Under the pieces are notes generated by a model. It did no database searches. It had not been told where the DNA came from and saw only the letters and a program-made list of their open reading frames with translations. A stretch of DNA of 39,942 nt from the NCBI GenBank assembly GCA_938036435.1, contig CALHPU010000003.1:1-39942 (forward strand). The letters are read 5' to 3'. This DNA comes from an uncultured Pirellulaceae bacterium (GTDB taxonomy: Bacteria > Planctomycetota > Planctomycetia > Pirellulales > Pirellulaceae). Made by a program: the position numbers and the translations under genes. Within the stretch, counting starts at the first letter, position 1, and each line of letters opens with the position of its first letter. Positions 1 through 8,023 of the stretch are shown here, piece after piece.

Positions 1-59
1 CGAAACCTGCGGATCTACCGCTACCCTTCCCCGCTTGCTGAATTCCATTGAGAATCGAT

Positions 60-908
60 ATGAAATCAAATCAAAACCTGTTGCTTGCCGTTGCCGTCAT
101 TTTCACGCTGGCTTTTTCTACGTCATCATCGGCTCAGCAGGCTCCTGCCGCTTTGGATTTTTCAATGAAAGCCAACAACGGTGAGGAAGTTTCGCTTTCA
201 AAATACTCCGGCAAAGCAGTCTTGTTTGTTAACGTCGCCAGCAAGTGTGGCATGACGCCGCAATACGATCAACTTCAGGCACTTCATGAAAAGTATGCAC
301 CGAAGGGATTGGCGATCATTGGCGTCCCCTGCAACCAGTTCGGCGGACAAGAGCCCGGTTCTGACGAAGAGATCTTTGCATTTTGCAGAGAGAACTACGG
401 AGTCGATTTTGACCTATTGTCCAAAGTGGACGTTAAAGGGAAGAACCAGTGCGACCTGTACGCGCACCTCACCAGCCTTGATCTAAAACCTCGTGGCAAA
501 GGTAACGTCAAATGGAACTTCGAAAAAATCTTGCTTGATCGAAGCGGCACGCCGGTGGCTCGCTTTGGCTCAAGAACCAAGCCCGACGACAAAGCGTTAG
601 TTTCCGCGATTGAGTCCGCGCTTGCGGTGGGCGCTGTGAATGTAGCAGCGCCTGCCAATACAGGATCAGATCACTATACCCACAAGAGTTCAAAGCTAGG
701 AAAGACGTACTATCTTTTTAGCAAGGACGTCCCGCTGAAGAATTCTGATCGTGTTCAAACGATTTACTTCTTCGGAAAAGACCCTGTCAATGCAAAAGGC
801 GGAGTGCCATTGCCTGCGGTTCCCGAGGGCAAGGTTGTCGCGGAGACCAAGACAGGAATGCTGATCCTGAAAAATACGCCGGGCAGCAAGAAACCGAAGA
901 AGAAATAG
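60..908 (+). CDS. Secreted glutathione peroxidase-family protein with C-terminal extension
   Basis: Thiol peroxidase of the glutathione peroxidase family, probably reducing peroxides in the periplasm with thioredoxin-like donors. Residues 1-25 form a signal peptide ending around SSAQQ. The catalytic tetrad is visible: Cys63 in ASKCGMT, Gln93 in PCNQFGGQEPG, and Trp152-Asn153 in KWNFEKIL. Cys109 in FAFCREN sits where bacterial and plant enzymes have a resolving cysteine. The domain ends near residue 190. It is followed by about 80 residues I do not recognise (GKTYYLFSKDVPL ... GKVVAETKTGMLILKN) and a lysine-rich tail. A TTG 12 bases upstream is in frame, but I chose the ATG because the hydrophobic leader begins there. 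The gene converges on the HIT gene with only 7 bases between their stops. Confidence 0.88.
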   Translation: MKSNQNLLLAVAVIFTLAFSTSSSAQQAPAALDFSMKANNGEEVSLSKYSGKAVLFVNVASKCGMTPQYDQLQALHEKYAPKGLAIIGVPCNQFGGQEPGSDEEIFAFCRENYGVDFDLLSKVDVKGKNQCDLYAHLTSLDLKPRGKGNVKWNFEKILLDRSGTPVARFGSRTKPDDKALVSAIESALAVGAVNVAAPANTGSDHYTHKSSKLGKTYYLFSKDVPLKNSDRVQTIYFFGKDPVNAKGGVPLPAVPEGKVVAETKTGMLILKNTPGSKKPKKK

Positions 909-915
909 ACTCTTC

Positions 916-1347
916 CTAGCCGTCAATCATCACTAAACTTTCTACTTGTGCCGCAGCCAATCTTTGGCGAACAGAATCGATTTCTTCAGAAGCATACGGC
1001 CTCATCGGTTGGAATCCCCAAATAGGCTTCGGCCAAGCGGCGTCACTGGACGATCTCACAATGTGATGCACATGTAACTGCGGCGTCATGTTGCCAAGCG
1101 CCGCAATGTTGAGTTTCTCGGCCGCGAAAACTTGTCTGAGCGCGATCGAAAACAACTGAGACTCTTCGCTCAACTGCCGGTAGTCAGCAAGCTCCAATTC
1201 GATCGCGTCTTTAATCCCTGCTCGTTGGGGTACGAGCACAAACCATGGGTAGGCCGAATCGTTAATTAACAGTACCAGTGAAAGCGGAAACGCTCCGATC
1301 GCAATACCATCGCGCTGTAAATCGGGATGAAGTTCAAATTTGTCCAC
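916..1347 (-). CDS. HIT family (histidine triad) hydrolase
   Basis: A 143-residue histidine-triad nucleotide hydrolase/transferase. The signature NMTPQLHVHHIVR followed by SSDAAWPKPIWG matches the HIT subfamily in which the first triad His is Gln (QLHVH). The nucleophilic middle His is kept. Substrates are probably dinucleoside polyphosphates or nucleoside phosphoramidates, by family. The start codon is GTG; the nearby ATG is out of frame. The gene lies 13 bases downstream of the glycosyltransferase on the same strand, so the two are probably cotranscribed, although no functional link is evident. Confidence 0.88.
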   Translation of the reverse strand: MDKFELHPDLQRDGIAIGAFPLSLVLLINDSAYPWFVLVPQRAGIKDAIELELADYRQLSEESQLFSIALRQVFAAEKLNIAALGNMTPQLHVHHIVRSSSDAAWPKPIWGFQPMRPYASEEIDSVRQRLAAAQVESLVMIDG

Positions 1348-1360
1348 GCATGTTTCCGTT

Positions 1361-3244
1361 CTATCGAAGTCGCTGGAGCAGCAACAGTTTTTTGTTCTTC
1401 AAAAAATAATCCGCCTCGGCGACGACCTCGTATTCTTTTGGCAACTGACGCTCAAGCGCTGGTAAAGCGTCTGCTGTGGTGATTACCAGCGCGTCCGGAT
1501 AGTCCGCCGCGAACTGACTTACACTTGGCCGTGGTTTGGGCTGCCAAAATTTGCGTTGGTGAATTGGCTCATTAGCAATAGCCTTTGTTTCAAGTTCGTA
1601 AACCGGCCGTCCAGCGTAAAAGATCCAAGACGATTCCAGGCATCCGTAGCTGGCAAATTTTGCATCGGTGGGTAGAGCACGCACGTGGCTGAGAATGTTT
1701 TGGTTGTCTTGTAAGTCCGCTATCCGGCCAGTGGCATAGCCAAACAACAGCAATGCAAACGCCCCAGCACAACCAGCGAAACCTATAAGCGAATTGGATG
1801 ACTGGAGCTTAAAGTTCAGCAGCAATCCGATGGCTCCCGCCACAGCAATCGGAATGCCAACGAGGGCCAGCATGGGTTGACCGATAAATCTTTGGCCGGC
1901 GATGCCTAATCCGACCGCGATGACAACACCCACCACCAATGCCGTCGCAAACGCGGCCGTCATCCAAGCACGAGACAGCAACTCCGGTTGTCGTGTCCAC
2001 CGAACCAGCGTTGCCGCCGTCACCATCGCAAGCGCTGGGTAGCAAGGCGTGACGTAGCTGGGCAATTTTGTTTGAGCAATCGTAAAAAGGGCAACCTGCA
2101 CGCCTGCCCAGCACAGCATCAAGATAATCCCCGGATGAGTGCTGGCCAAAGAGCATCCCACCTCACTCGAATCTCGCTTCAGACGCCAAACAATTAATGC
2201 TACGGGCAACCAAAACAATGACCACGGAAAAAAACCGACCAGAATTGCGACAGGGTAGAACCAGACGCCTCCGCTATGGTTCTCAAATGCGCTGGTTGAT
2301 CTACCGAGATGTTCTGTCAGGAAGAAGATGCGCAGAAAATCTCCTTCGGTGCGGATCCCAACCCAAATGTACCAAGGCAATGCGATGGCGAGTGCAATCG
2401 AGGCCAGCATAAAAGGCCGCATGGCGAGTGTGGTTTTCCAAAAATGGACCGGATGCAAAGGTTTCACCAGTGTCAGTAAGTTGGAAGTCCCCTGCCCTCG
2501 GTCGCGATAACACTCCATTTGGCGGATCAGCAAGAGGAACAAGCCAATGTTTGCCATCGGCATCAGAAACCCAATGGGCCCTTTGGACAACATCCCCAGC
2601 CCCATGCTGATCCCCATCAATAATAGCCAGCGGAATTTCATATTCCGAAAGTCGACGATGAACGATGTGGCCATTGATTGGCCGATTGTTCTTTGAACCG
2701 TTGATCCCACCACGAAGAAGAAAATGGTTGCGGTGCTGAAGAAAATCAACAGCGCATCTGGCGTGGCCGCGCGAGAGGCGACCACGAACATGCTACTGGA
2801 GGCGAGAATCACACCGCTGAGCACGGCGGTCGTTTGATCGAACAATCGGCGAGCCATCCCAAAGGTGAGCGCGACCGAACCGACGCCCATCAGCGCTGAC
2901 CAAAATCGAGCCGACCATTCGCTGATGCCGAACATCTGATAGGCAGCCATCATTAACCAGTAGAGCATTACAGGTTTCTGGTAACGCAATTCTCCATTGA
3001 AGATCGGCACGATCCAATCTCCGCGTTGCATCATTTCAGCTGCACAACCTGCGTTGCGGGGTTCGTCACGATCCCATAACTGGCACTCGCCCAATTGCAC
3101 AAAGAAAATCGCCACAGCGACCGCAATAACCAGTGCCAGACCGGCGCAGATTTGCCACCATTCGGACGAGCGATTGGACAACCGACCAGAAGCGTGGCTG
3201 GGCACGTCGGGGTTCAGATTGTTTTCGTGGCGATCCAGCGACAC
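1361..3244 (-). CDS. ArnT/PMT-like membrane glycosyltransferase (GT39/GT83 type)
   Basis: A 627-residue polytopic glycosyltransferase that probably moves a sugar from a polyprenyl-phosphate donor to an envelope acceptor outside the inner membrane. After a short cytoplasmic tail and a first membrane helix (about residues 33-52), the first periplasmic loop has LWDRDEPRNAG, the Asp-Glu/Arg motif typical of ArnT. It is followed by GDWIVPIFNGELRYQKP and LMMAAYQMFG, also typical of the family. About ten further hydrophobic helices run to residue 515, and a soluble C-terminal domain follows. The GTG start is preceded by AAGGA six bases upstream. The acceptor (lipid A, protein or other glycan) cannot be told from the sequence. 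Confidence 0.85.
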   Translation of the reverse strand: MSLDRHENNLNPDVPSHASGRLSNRSSEWWQICAGLALVIAVAVAIFFVQLGECQLWDRDEPRNAGCAAEMMQRGDWIVPIFNGELRYQKPVMLYWLMMAAYQMFGISEWSARFWSALMGVGSVALTFGMARRLFDQTTAVLSGVILASSSMFVVASRAATPDALLIFFSTATIFFFVVGSTVQRTIGQSMATSFIVDFRNMKFRWLLLMGISMGLGMLSKGPIGFLMPMANIGLFLLLIRQMECYRDRGQGTSNLLTLVKPLHPVHFWKTTLAMRPFMLASIALAIALPWYIWVGIRTEGDFLRIFFLTEHLGRSTSAFENHSGGVWFYPVAILVGFFPWSLFWLPVALIVWRLKRDSSEVGCSLASTHPGIILMLCWAGVQVALFTIAQTKLPSYVTPCYPALAMVTAATLVRWTRQPELLSRAWMTAAFATALVVGVVIAVGLGIAGQRFIGQPMLALVGIPIAVAGAIGLLLNFKLQSSNSLIGFAGCAGAFALLLFGYATGRIADLQDNQNILSHVRALPTDAKFASYGCLESSWIFYAGRPVYELETKAIANEPIHQRKFWQPKPRPSVSQFAADYPDALVITTADALPALERQLPKEYEVVAEADYFLKNKKLLLLQRLR

Positions 3245-3362
3245 ATCGATCCTTCGAATTTGTCGTTATAAATTTTAAAAGTGACCGGCAGCTTTAAAGC
3301 TTCCCGGAATTATCGAATTAGCATTTCATCGCATTTTATTCTTCGGATGGAGGTGCTCTCGT

Positions 3363-3420
3363 GGGGTAGGTTTTCAACCTGCCATGAACTTTGATTTGGC
3401 AGGTCAAAAACCTGCCCTAC
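3363..3420. repeat. Imperfect inverted repeat built from an 'acctgcc' motif
   Basis: The left arm reads GGTAGG-TTTT-CAACCTGCCA and the right arm TGGCAGGTCAAAAACCTGCC-CTAC, around a 12-base loop (tgaactttgatt). ACCTGCCA/TGGCAGGT pair perfectly. The outer part pairs if a short GGCA bulge on the right arm is allowed. It looks like a dispersed palindromic unit rather than a coding remnant. Confidence 0.7.
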
Positions 3421-3507
3421 CACTTTCTCTCCGAAAACTGCCTACTTGAAAATTGAGTTGCGGCAGAATCTTAGTAGCCTGCTGCAACCTTGACGTGGGG
3501 CACGTGG

Positions 3508-3526
3508 GGCAAGCATCCGGCTTGCC
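3508..3526. repeat. Perfect 7-bp hairpin GGCAAGC-ATCCG-GCTTGCC
   Basis: Perfect arms of 7 bases around a 5-base loop. It lies about 25 bases from the AAGCTGGAAGCTT palindrome at 3551-3563, and the two probably form one composite repeat. No T-run follows, so it is not a textbook terminator. Confidence 0.65.
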
Positions 3527-3543
3527 AATATGAAACCTCGCTT

Positions 3544-3572
3544 GATTCGCAAGCTGGAAGCTTACGCCACTT
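3544..3572. repeat. Dispersed repeat with core AAGCTGGAAGCTT (copy 1)
   Basis: The segment GATTCGCAAGCTGGAAGCTT followed by ACGCCACTT matches a second copy at about 31996-32024 (GATTCCCAAGCTGGAAGCTT followed by AAGCCAACT) with only a few differences. The core is a palindrome with a 3-base spacer. Confidence 0.65.
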
Positions 3573-3602
3573 GGGCGTGGACTTTCTAATCCCGGCAGCA
3601 TT

Positions 3603-4391
3603 TTACGACACAGGCCGAACTTCAGCCAAGATCACTCTGGCAGCCTGGAGGAACTGATCCAATCGGAGCGGGCAGAGACTTTTTTTGCGGATATCGCTCG
3701 CGTTTGATTCGTCTTGCTGGCACACGGCACCGCGGACGCCGATTAAATCCGCCCCAGTTTCAGCTGCCTCTTCCAGACACCTAGTGTCGATGGCACCGGC
3801 CAACACGCAGGTCATCTTTTGGGATTTCGCTTGTTTGAAAATGGTGTGGCACTCCAGCGCTGTGTAATAAGCAAACGTATTGCCGTTCGATTTTTCAAAC
3901 GTATCCAGCAATACGACCGACGCGTTCAAGCGCGTCGCCTCAAGAACCATCTCCTCAGCCTGCCGCATCGGAAACAAATCGACATAGACCACCAAGACCC
4001 GCCGAACGTGATTTGGGACCAGTTCGAAAAATCTCTTGAGTCGATCGAAGTCCTGCGGAACTGCAAAACCTCCGGAAAGACCAACTTTGACATAGGTCAC
4101 TTCCGCCCAGTCAATCTCTCTTAGTTGATCCGCGTCCAGAGGCGCCGTCGAATCAGCATCATCCAGCCGCCATTGACGAAGTTCCCCGCAGGCAAGGCTG
4201 ATTTCTTTGTTGAGATTTGTTTCTCTTACTGCGTTGATCACTTCGTTGGCCAACTGCGCTCCCGCAAACCCAAGAGAACCTGCTGACGGATCTTTCAAGT
4301 CGACGATGGACACCAAAAGATGCCCTGCGGCCGCTCGTGCTTCATTCGAGTTCTTTACACTGATCAACATTTGGTGCGATGGCTCAAGCAT
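3603..4391 (-). CDS. mfnB: MfnB-like (5-formylfuran-3-yl)methyl phosphate synthase (DUF556)
   Basis: A 262-residue TIM-barrel enzyme of the MfnB/OrfY family. In methanogens it condenses two glyceraldehyde-3-phosphates to the furan precursor of methanofuran. Bacterial homologues belong to the tetrahydromethanopterin-linked formaldehyde pathway, which many planctomycetes carry. The diagnostic IVDLKDPSAGSLG is at residues 29-41. Lysines matching the three catalytic positions are visible: Lys33, Lys102 in TYVKVGLSG and Lys167 in DTFEKSNGNTF. No other C1 genes lie nearby. An ATG at codon 8 (4370) is an alternative start. Transcribed divergently from the RNase D gene. Confidence 0.82.
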   Translation of the reverse strand: MLEPSHQMLISVKNSNEARAAAGHLLVSIVDLKDPSAGSLGFAGAQLANEVINAVRETNLNKEISLACGELRQWRLDDADSTAPLDADQLREIDWAEVTYVKVGLSGGFAVPQDFDRLKRFFELVPNHVRRVLVVYVDLFPMRQAEEMVLEATRLNASVVLLDTFEKSNGNTFAYYTALECHTIFKQAKSQKMTCVLAGAIDTRCLEEAAETGADLIGVRGAVCQQDESNASDIRKKSLCPLRLDQFLQAARVILAEVRPVS

Positions 4392-4499
4392 GCCTCAAAG
4401 AGTTTGGACGCGAAGCAGACGGGTATTAAAAAATTCGCAAGTTCTCTAAAATCGAACAGCCGCTCTGACTTTCGACATTTTTCACGCAAGCCTCCAATT

Positions 4500-5693
4500 A
4501 TGGCAGATGCCCCCGATTTCCAACACATCACTGACGCTCAAACGCTTGCCAAGTTCTGCGAGGAGGCAGCCGGGAGTCGATATATTGGCTTTGATACGGA
4601 ATTCGTTAGCGAAAACTGCTTTCATCCTCAACTGTGCTTGATTCAGGTTTCTACCGAGACCGACTACGCCATTATTGACACTTTGGCGATAGACAACATC
4701 GACGTTTTTTGGCAGATGTTGTGCGAGGGCAATCACATTACCATCGTTCACGCAGCGCGGGAAGAGTTTTTGTTCTGCTTCCGCAGTTACGGAAAATGGC
4801 CATCGCGTCTGTTCGATGTACAACTGGCAGCTGGGTTGATTGGCTATGACTATCCGGCATCCTACGGCAATCTGGTCAACAAGACGATTGGAAAAACGGT
4901 CGACAAGGGCGAGACTCGCACCGATTGGAGCCAGCGCCCGCTGACCGCAGGTCAGATTTCTTACGCGCTGCAAGACGTGGTTCATCTGTGGCCCGTCTAC
5001 AAAACGCTTTGCAAACGTCTGGACAAAAAAGGACGCTTGCAGTGGATGGAAACCGAGATGAACTCGTGGCAGCAGAGCCTTGAAGAGACCGTCACCAAAC
5101 CTCAGTGGCGGCGCGTATCAGGTATTGCTCGACTGCGGCCGGCTCAACTGGCAATCGTGAAGGAGCTTTGGATTTGGCGGAACGCGGAAGCCGAACGTCG
5201 CAATCGATCGGCCAAACGAACGCTTGCCGATGACCTGATCGTCGAACTTGCCCGGCGCGGCACAAGTAAAATTAATCAAATTCGGGCCATCCGCGGATTT
5301 TCCAATCGTGTCTCAGCACATTCACTTGACGGCATTTCGCAAGCGATTGAAACAGCGTTGCAGCTTCCTGCTAGTGAACACCCACCAAAACTCAACAGCC
5401 ACAAATCGGTCAACCTTGGCTTGCTGGGGCAGTTCATCACCACCGCGCTAAACGTGGTCTGTCACGAACAGGAAATCGCTTCGCCGCTGGTTGGAACGGC
5501 GCAAGAGGTGCGCGATTTGGCCGCTATGAAATTGGGGCTATTGAAAACTAAGAAGCCTCAACGCTTGGAGTCCGGTTGGCGAGCGGATGTCGTTGGCCAA
5601 TTGATCCAGCAAGTGCTGGACGGAAAAGTGGCGATTCGAGTTGGCGATCCCAAAAGCGATCAGCCTCTGGTGATGGAATCTCTGAGGAAGTAG
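4500..5693 (+). CDS. rnd: Ribonuclease D (DEDD exonuclease plus HRDC)
   Basis: A 397-residue 3'-5' exoribonuclease, probably trimming tRNA 3' ends. The DEDDy exonuclease domain spans about residues 5-190: Exo I has FDTEFV (Asp32, Glu34), and Exo III has SYALQDVVHLW (Tyr155, Asp159). The Exo II motif reads HAAREEF, so the usual metal-binding Asp is Glu89. An HRDC domain (LAIVKELWIWRNAEAERRNR ... INQIRAIRGFS) covers about 210-290. The C-terminal 100 residues form a second helical region. The frame stays open 60 codons upstream over the mfnB 5' end, but the ATG at 4500 begins the conserved fold. It converges on glmS. Confidence 0.88.
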   Translation: MADAPDFQHITDAQTLAKFCEEAAGSRYIGFDTEFVSENCFHPQLCLIQVSTETDYAIIDTLAIDNIDVFWQMLCEGNHITIVHAAREEFLFCFRSYGKWPSRLFDVQLAAGLIGYDYPASYGNLVNKTIGKTVDKGETRTDWSQRPLTAGQISYALQDVVHLWPVYKTLCKRLDKKGRLQWMETEMNSWQQSLEETVTKPQWRRVSGIARLRPAQLAIVKELWIWRNAEAERRNRSAKRTLADDLIVELARRGTSKINQIRAIRGFSNRVSAHSLDGISQAIETALQLPASEHPPKLNSHKSVNLGLLGQFITTALNVVCHEQEIASPLVGTAQEVRDLAAMKLGLLKTKKPQRLESGWRADVVGQLIQQVLDGKVAIRVGDPKSDQPLVMESLRK

Positions 5694-5699
5694 AGGATA

Positions 5700-5814
5700 T
5701 TTCAAAACCTAAACTGATTAATTTTTCGTAGTGGGATTCGCCAAAATTCCTTCTTCGATCAAGACGAAACAAGACGAATCGGATTTCTGGCGTAGTTCAC
5801 TACAAGTTTTGAAA
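5700..5814. repeat. Large imperfect inverted-repeat element (CGCCA-AA-TCC family, copy 1)
   Basis: Outer arms TTTCAAAAC (5700-5708) and GTTTTGAAA (5806-5814) are perfect complements. Inner arms 5728-5750 and 5781-5803 pair at about 17 of 23 positions (GTAGTG/CACTAC and CGCCAaAAtTCC/GGATTTCTGGCG). A direct repeat AAGACGAAAC/AAGACGAATC lies in the loop. The inner arm resembles 30036-30054 at about 15 of 19 positions. The whole element sits between the stops of rnd and glmS. There is no transposase and no T-run. Confidence 0.65.
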
Positions 5815-5913
5815 CGCTCTCTCGCTTGGTAGCCGACGTCCAAAGGCTTTTGACTGGTTCGTCATCAGCCTTCAATCTTTTGTGAGGTCGGCTAAGTAAA
5901 AGTGCGATCAAGG

Positions 5914-7788
5914 TTACTCAACGGTAACACTTTTGGCCAAGTTGCGAGGTTTGTCGACGTCACAACCACGCAATACAGCAATGTGGTAGGACAGCAATTG
6001 CAGAGGAATTCCGGCGACAATCGGTTGCAAGTATGTTGGTACACTTGGAATGTAGATCACGTCATCGGCGACCTCGGCGATGCGTTCATCACCTTCAGCG
6101 GCGATCGCAATCACGGGACCACCACGCGCCTTAATCTCCTCAAGGTTCGACATCACTTTTTCGTAGATAAACCCCTGTGGCATCACGAACACCGATGGAG
6201 TTTTCTTGTCAACTAGCGCGATCGGACCATGCTTCATTTCCGCAGCCGGGTAACCCTCGGCGTGAATGTAACTGATCTCTTTCAGTTTCAACGCCCCCTC
6301 GAGTGCCGTGGGGAAATTGTAGTGCCGGCCAAGGTAAAGGAAGTTGTCAAACTTCTGGTACTTCTCCGCTATTTTGCGAACGGCATCATTTGTCTTTAGG
6401 GCTGTTTCTACATGTCCCGGAAGATCCTTGACTGCCTCGATCATATTTCGACCGCGTGAGTAGCTAAGATTGCGTTGGCGACCAAGATACAATGCCAACA
6501 AGACCAACGAGAGACACTGACAAGAGTAAGCCTTCGTAGAAGCCACTCCAATCTCCGGGCCAGCATGTAGATAGATTCCTCCATTGGCTTCCTGAGCGAT
6601 CGAGCTGCCGACGACGTTACAGATGGCCAACGTCTGATGTCCCTTACGCTTCATTTCACGCAACGCAGCCAGCGTATCGGCTGTCTCGCCGCTTTGCGTG
6701 ATGGCAAAAATAATCGTCGATTCATCCATCGGAGGATTGCGGTAACGCAGCTCGCTGGCATATTCAACTTCGACGGGAATTTGCGCGACTTCCTCAATCA
6801 AATACTCACCAAAAAGCGACGAGTGCCAACTGGTTCCGCAAGCGGTGAACACGATGCGCTTTACCTGACGAAGCTCCTGCGGCGTCAAGTTCAGCCCGCC
6901 AAAAACGGCCGTCGCATCGTGCTCGTTCAATCGGCCTCGCATCGTATTGCGAAGTGCTTCTGGCTGTTCGAAAATCTCCTTAAGCATGTAGTGATCGTAG
7001 GTGCCCAAGTCTACTTGGTTTGATTCAACATTGAGCGCCTTCACGTCGTGAGCAACGACACCAGCCTCGCGATGAGACACCTGCAAAGAGTCAGCGTTGA
7101 CGACGGCAACCTGATTGTCGGCGAGGTAAACGATCTTTTCAGTGAAGCCTACCAGAGGTTGAGCATCGCTGGCAATAAAATGTTCGCCATCGCCGACGCC
7201 GATGACCAAGGGGCTTCCAAGACGAGCGACAAAAATGGAATCGCTCCATTGGCGAAAAATAATTGCCAGCCCAAAAGTGCCGCGCAGTTGAGCGGTCGCG
7301 TCCTTGATTGCAGCCAAAGCGTCTTGAGTCGTCAGGGCTGGACCACCCTTCTCTTGGGCCTCCAGTTTTGGCTTGAGCATATCGGCCAGCAAGTGAGCAA
7401 CGACTTCGGTGTCTGTTTCAGAATTAAACGTGTAGCCTTTTTGCTTGAGCTGTGTTCGCAGTTCGGCAAAGTTCTCGATCACACCGTTGTGAGCCATCGC
7501 CAGAATGTTGTCGCCACCAATGTGCGGGTGGGCATTTGATTTGGTCGCTGCTCCGTGCGTCGCCCATCGCGTGTGACCAATTCCGATCCCGGAGTCACAA
7601 GGATCGGCAGCAACTTCTTGGGCCAAGGTCGCGATTCGGCCAACCGATTTAGTGACCTTAATATCGTTGTCTGCCGTCAACGTCGCAGTGCCAGCGCTGT
7701 CGTACCCTCGATACTCAAGTCGACGCAGCCCCTCCAAAAGAAAGTCCTGAGCAACGCGCGGGCCAACGTATCCAACAATTCCACACAT
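5914..7788 (-). CDS. glmS: Glutamine--fructose-6-phosphate aminotransferase (isomerizing)
   Basis: Makes glucosamine-6-phosphate from fructose-6-phosphate and glutamine, the first step of UDP-GlcNAc synthesis for peptidoglycan and lipid A. It begins MCGIVGYVG, so Cys2 is the N-terminal nucleophile once Met is removed. Then come the glutaminase motifs HTRWATHGAATKSNAHPH and MAHNGVIENF, two SIS sugar-isomerase domains (TACGTSWHSS, ITQSGETADT, LGRHYNFPTALEGALKLKE) and the canonical C-terminus DVDKPRNLAKSVTVE. Its 624 residues are close to the family length of about 610. The start is fixed by the Cys2 requirement. Upstream the same strand carries the HtrA gene, 235 bases away. Confidence 0.97.
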   Translation of the reverse strand: MCGIVGYVGPRVAQDFLLEGLRRLEYRGYDSAGTATLTADNDIKVTKSVGRIATLAQEVAADPCDSGIGIGHTRWATHGAATKSNAHPHIGGDNILAMAHNGVIENFAELRTQLKQKGYTFNSETDTEVVAHLLADMLKPKLEAQEKGGPALTTQDALAAIKDATAQLRGTFGLAIIFRQWSDSIFVARLGSPLVIGVGDGEHFIASDAQPLVGFTEKIVYLADNQVAVVNADSLQVSHREAGVVAHDVKALNVESNQVDLGTYDHYMLKEIFEQPEALRNTMRGRLNEHDATAVFGGLNLTPQELRQVKRIVFTACGTSWHSSLFGEYLIEEVAQIPVEVEYASELRYRNPPMDESTIIFAITQSGETADTLAALREMKRKGHQTLAICNVVGSSIAQEANGGIYLHAGPEIGVASTKAYSCQCLSLVLLALYLGRQRNLSYSRGRNMIEAVKDLPGHVETALKTNDAVRKIAEKYQKFDNFLYLGRHYNFPTALEGALKLKEISYIHAEGYPAAEMKHGPIALVDKKTPSVFVMPQGFIYEKVMSNLEEIKARGGPVIAIAAEGDERIAEVADDVIYIPSVPTYLQPIVAGIPLQLLSYHIAVLRGCDVDKPRNLAKSVTVE

Positions 7789-8023
7789 AGTGATCTACCT
7801 GAAATATCTGCTAACAAAAAACAACCGGTCCGGTCGCAAAAAACAAGGCAACACGGACAAAATCGCAGTCCGCGACCGCGATACATTAGCTCAGAACCTA
7901 CTTGAGTTCCAGAGCGGTTGTCGGCGGCTGACACTGTTCGATTGGGCAAAAGAGGGGGACTGCGGGCTCAAGAAAGTACGGATTCCCCATTGATCGGTGC
8001 CAAAGCATCGAGAACCAATGCGG

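Larger units (their letters stand above)
3245..3602. other. Gene-free stretch rich in palindromic repeats
   Basis: About 360 bases between the MfnB stop and the glycosyltransferase start. The half next to the glycosyltransferase is AT-rich and should hold its promoter. The half next to mfnB contains three different inverted repeats, listed separately. No open frame here looks coding. Confidence 0.6.

Noticed and set aside
3363-3572. Possible small CRISPR-like array
   Set aside because: The repeats are inverted and differ from one another. There is no regular spacer pattern, and no cas gene is in the window.
4482-4985. 167-codon minus-strand frame
   Set aside because: Antisense to the RNase D catalytic domain, whose motifs are unmistakable.
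7048-7539. 163-codon plus-strand frame, and neighbours within glmS
   Set aside because: They are shadows of glmS, which is complete on the minus strand.
7789-8023. Possible glmS ribozyme in the glmS leader
   Set aside because: I could not recognise the conserved ribozyme core by eye, and the element is mainly known from Gram-positive bacteria. A covariance-model scan would decide.
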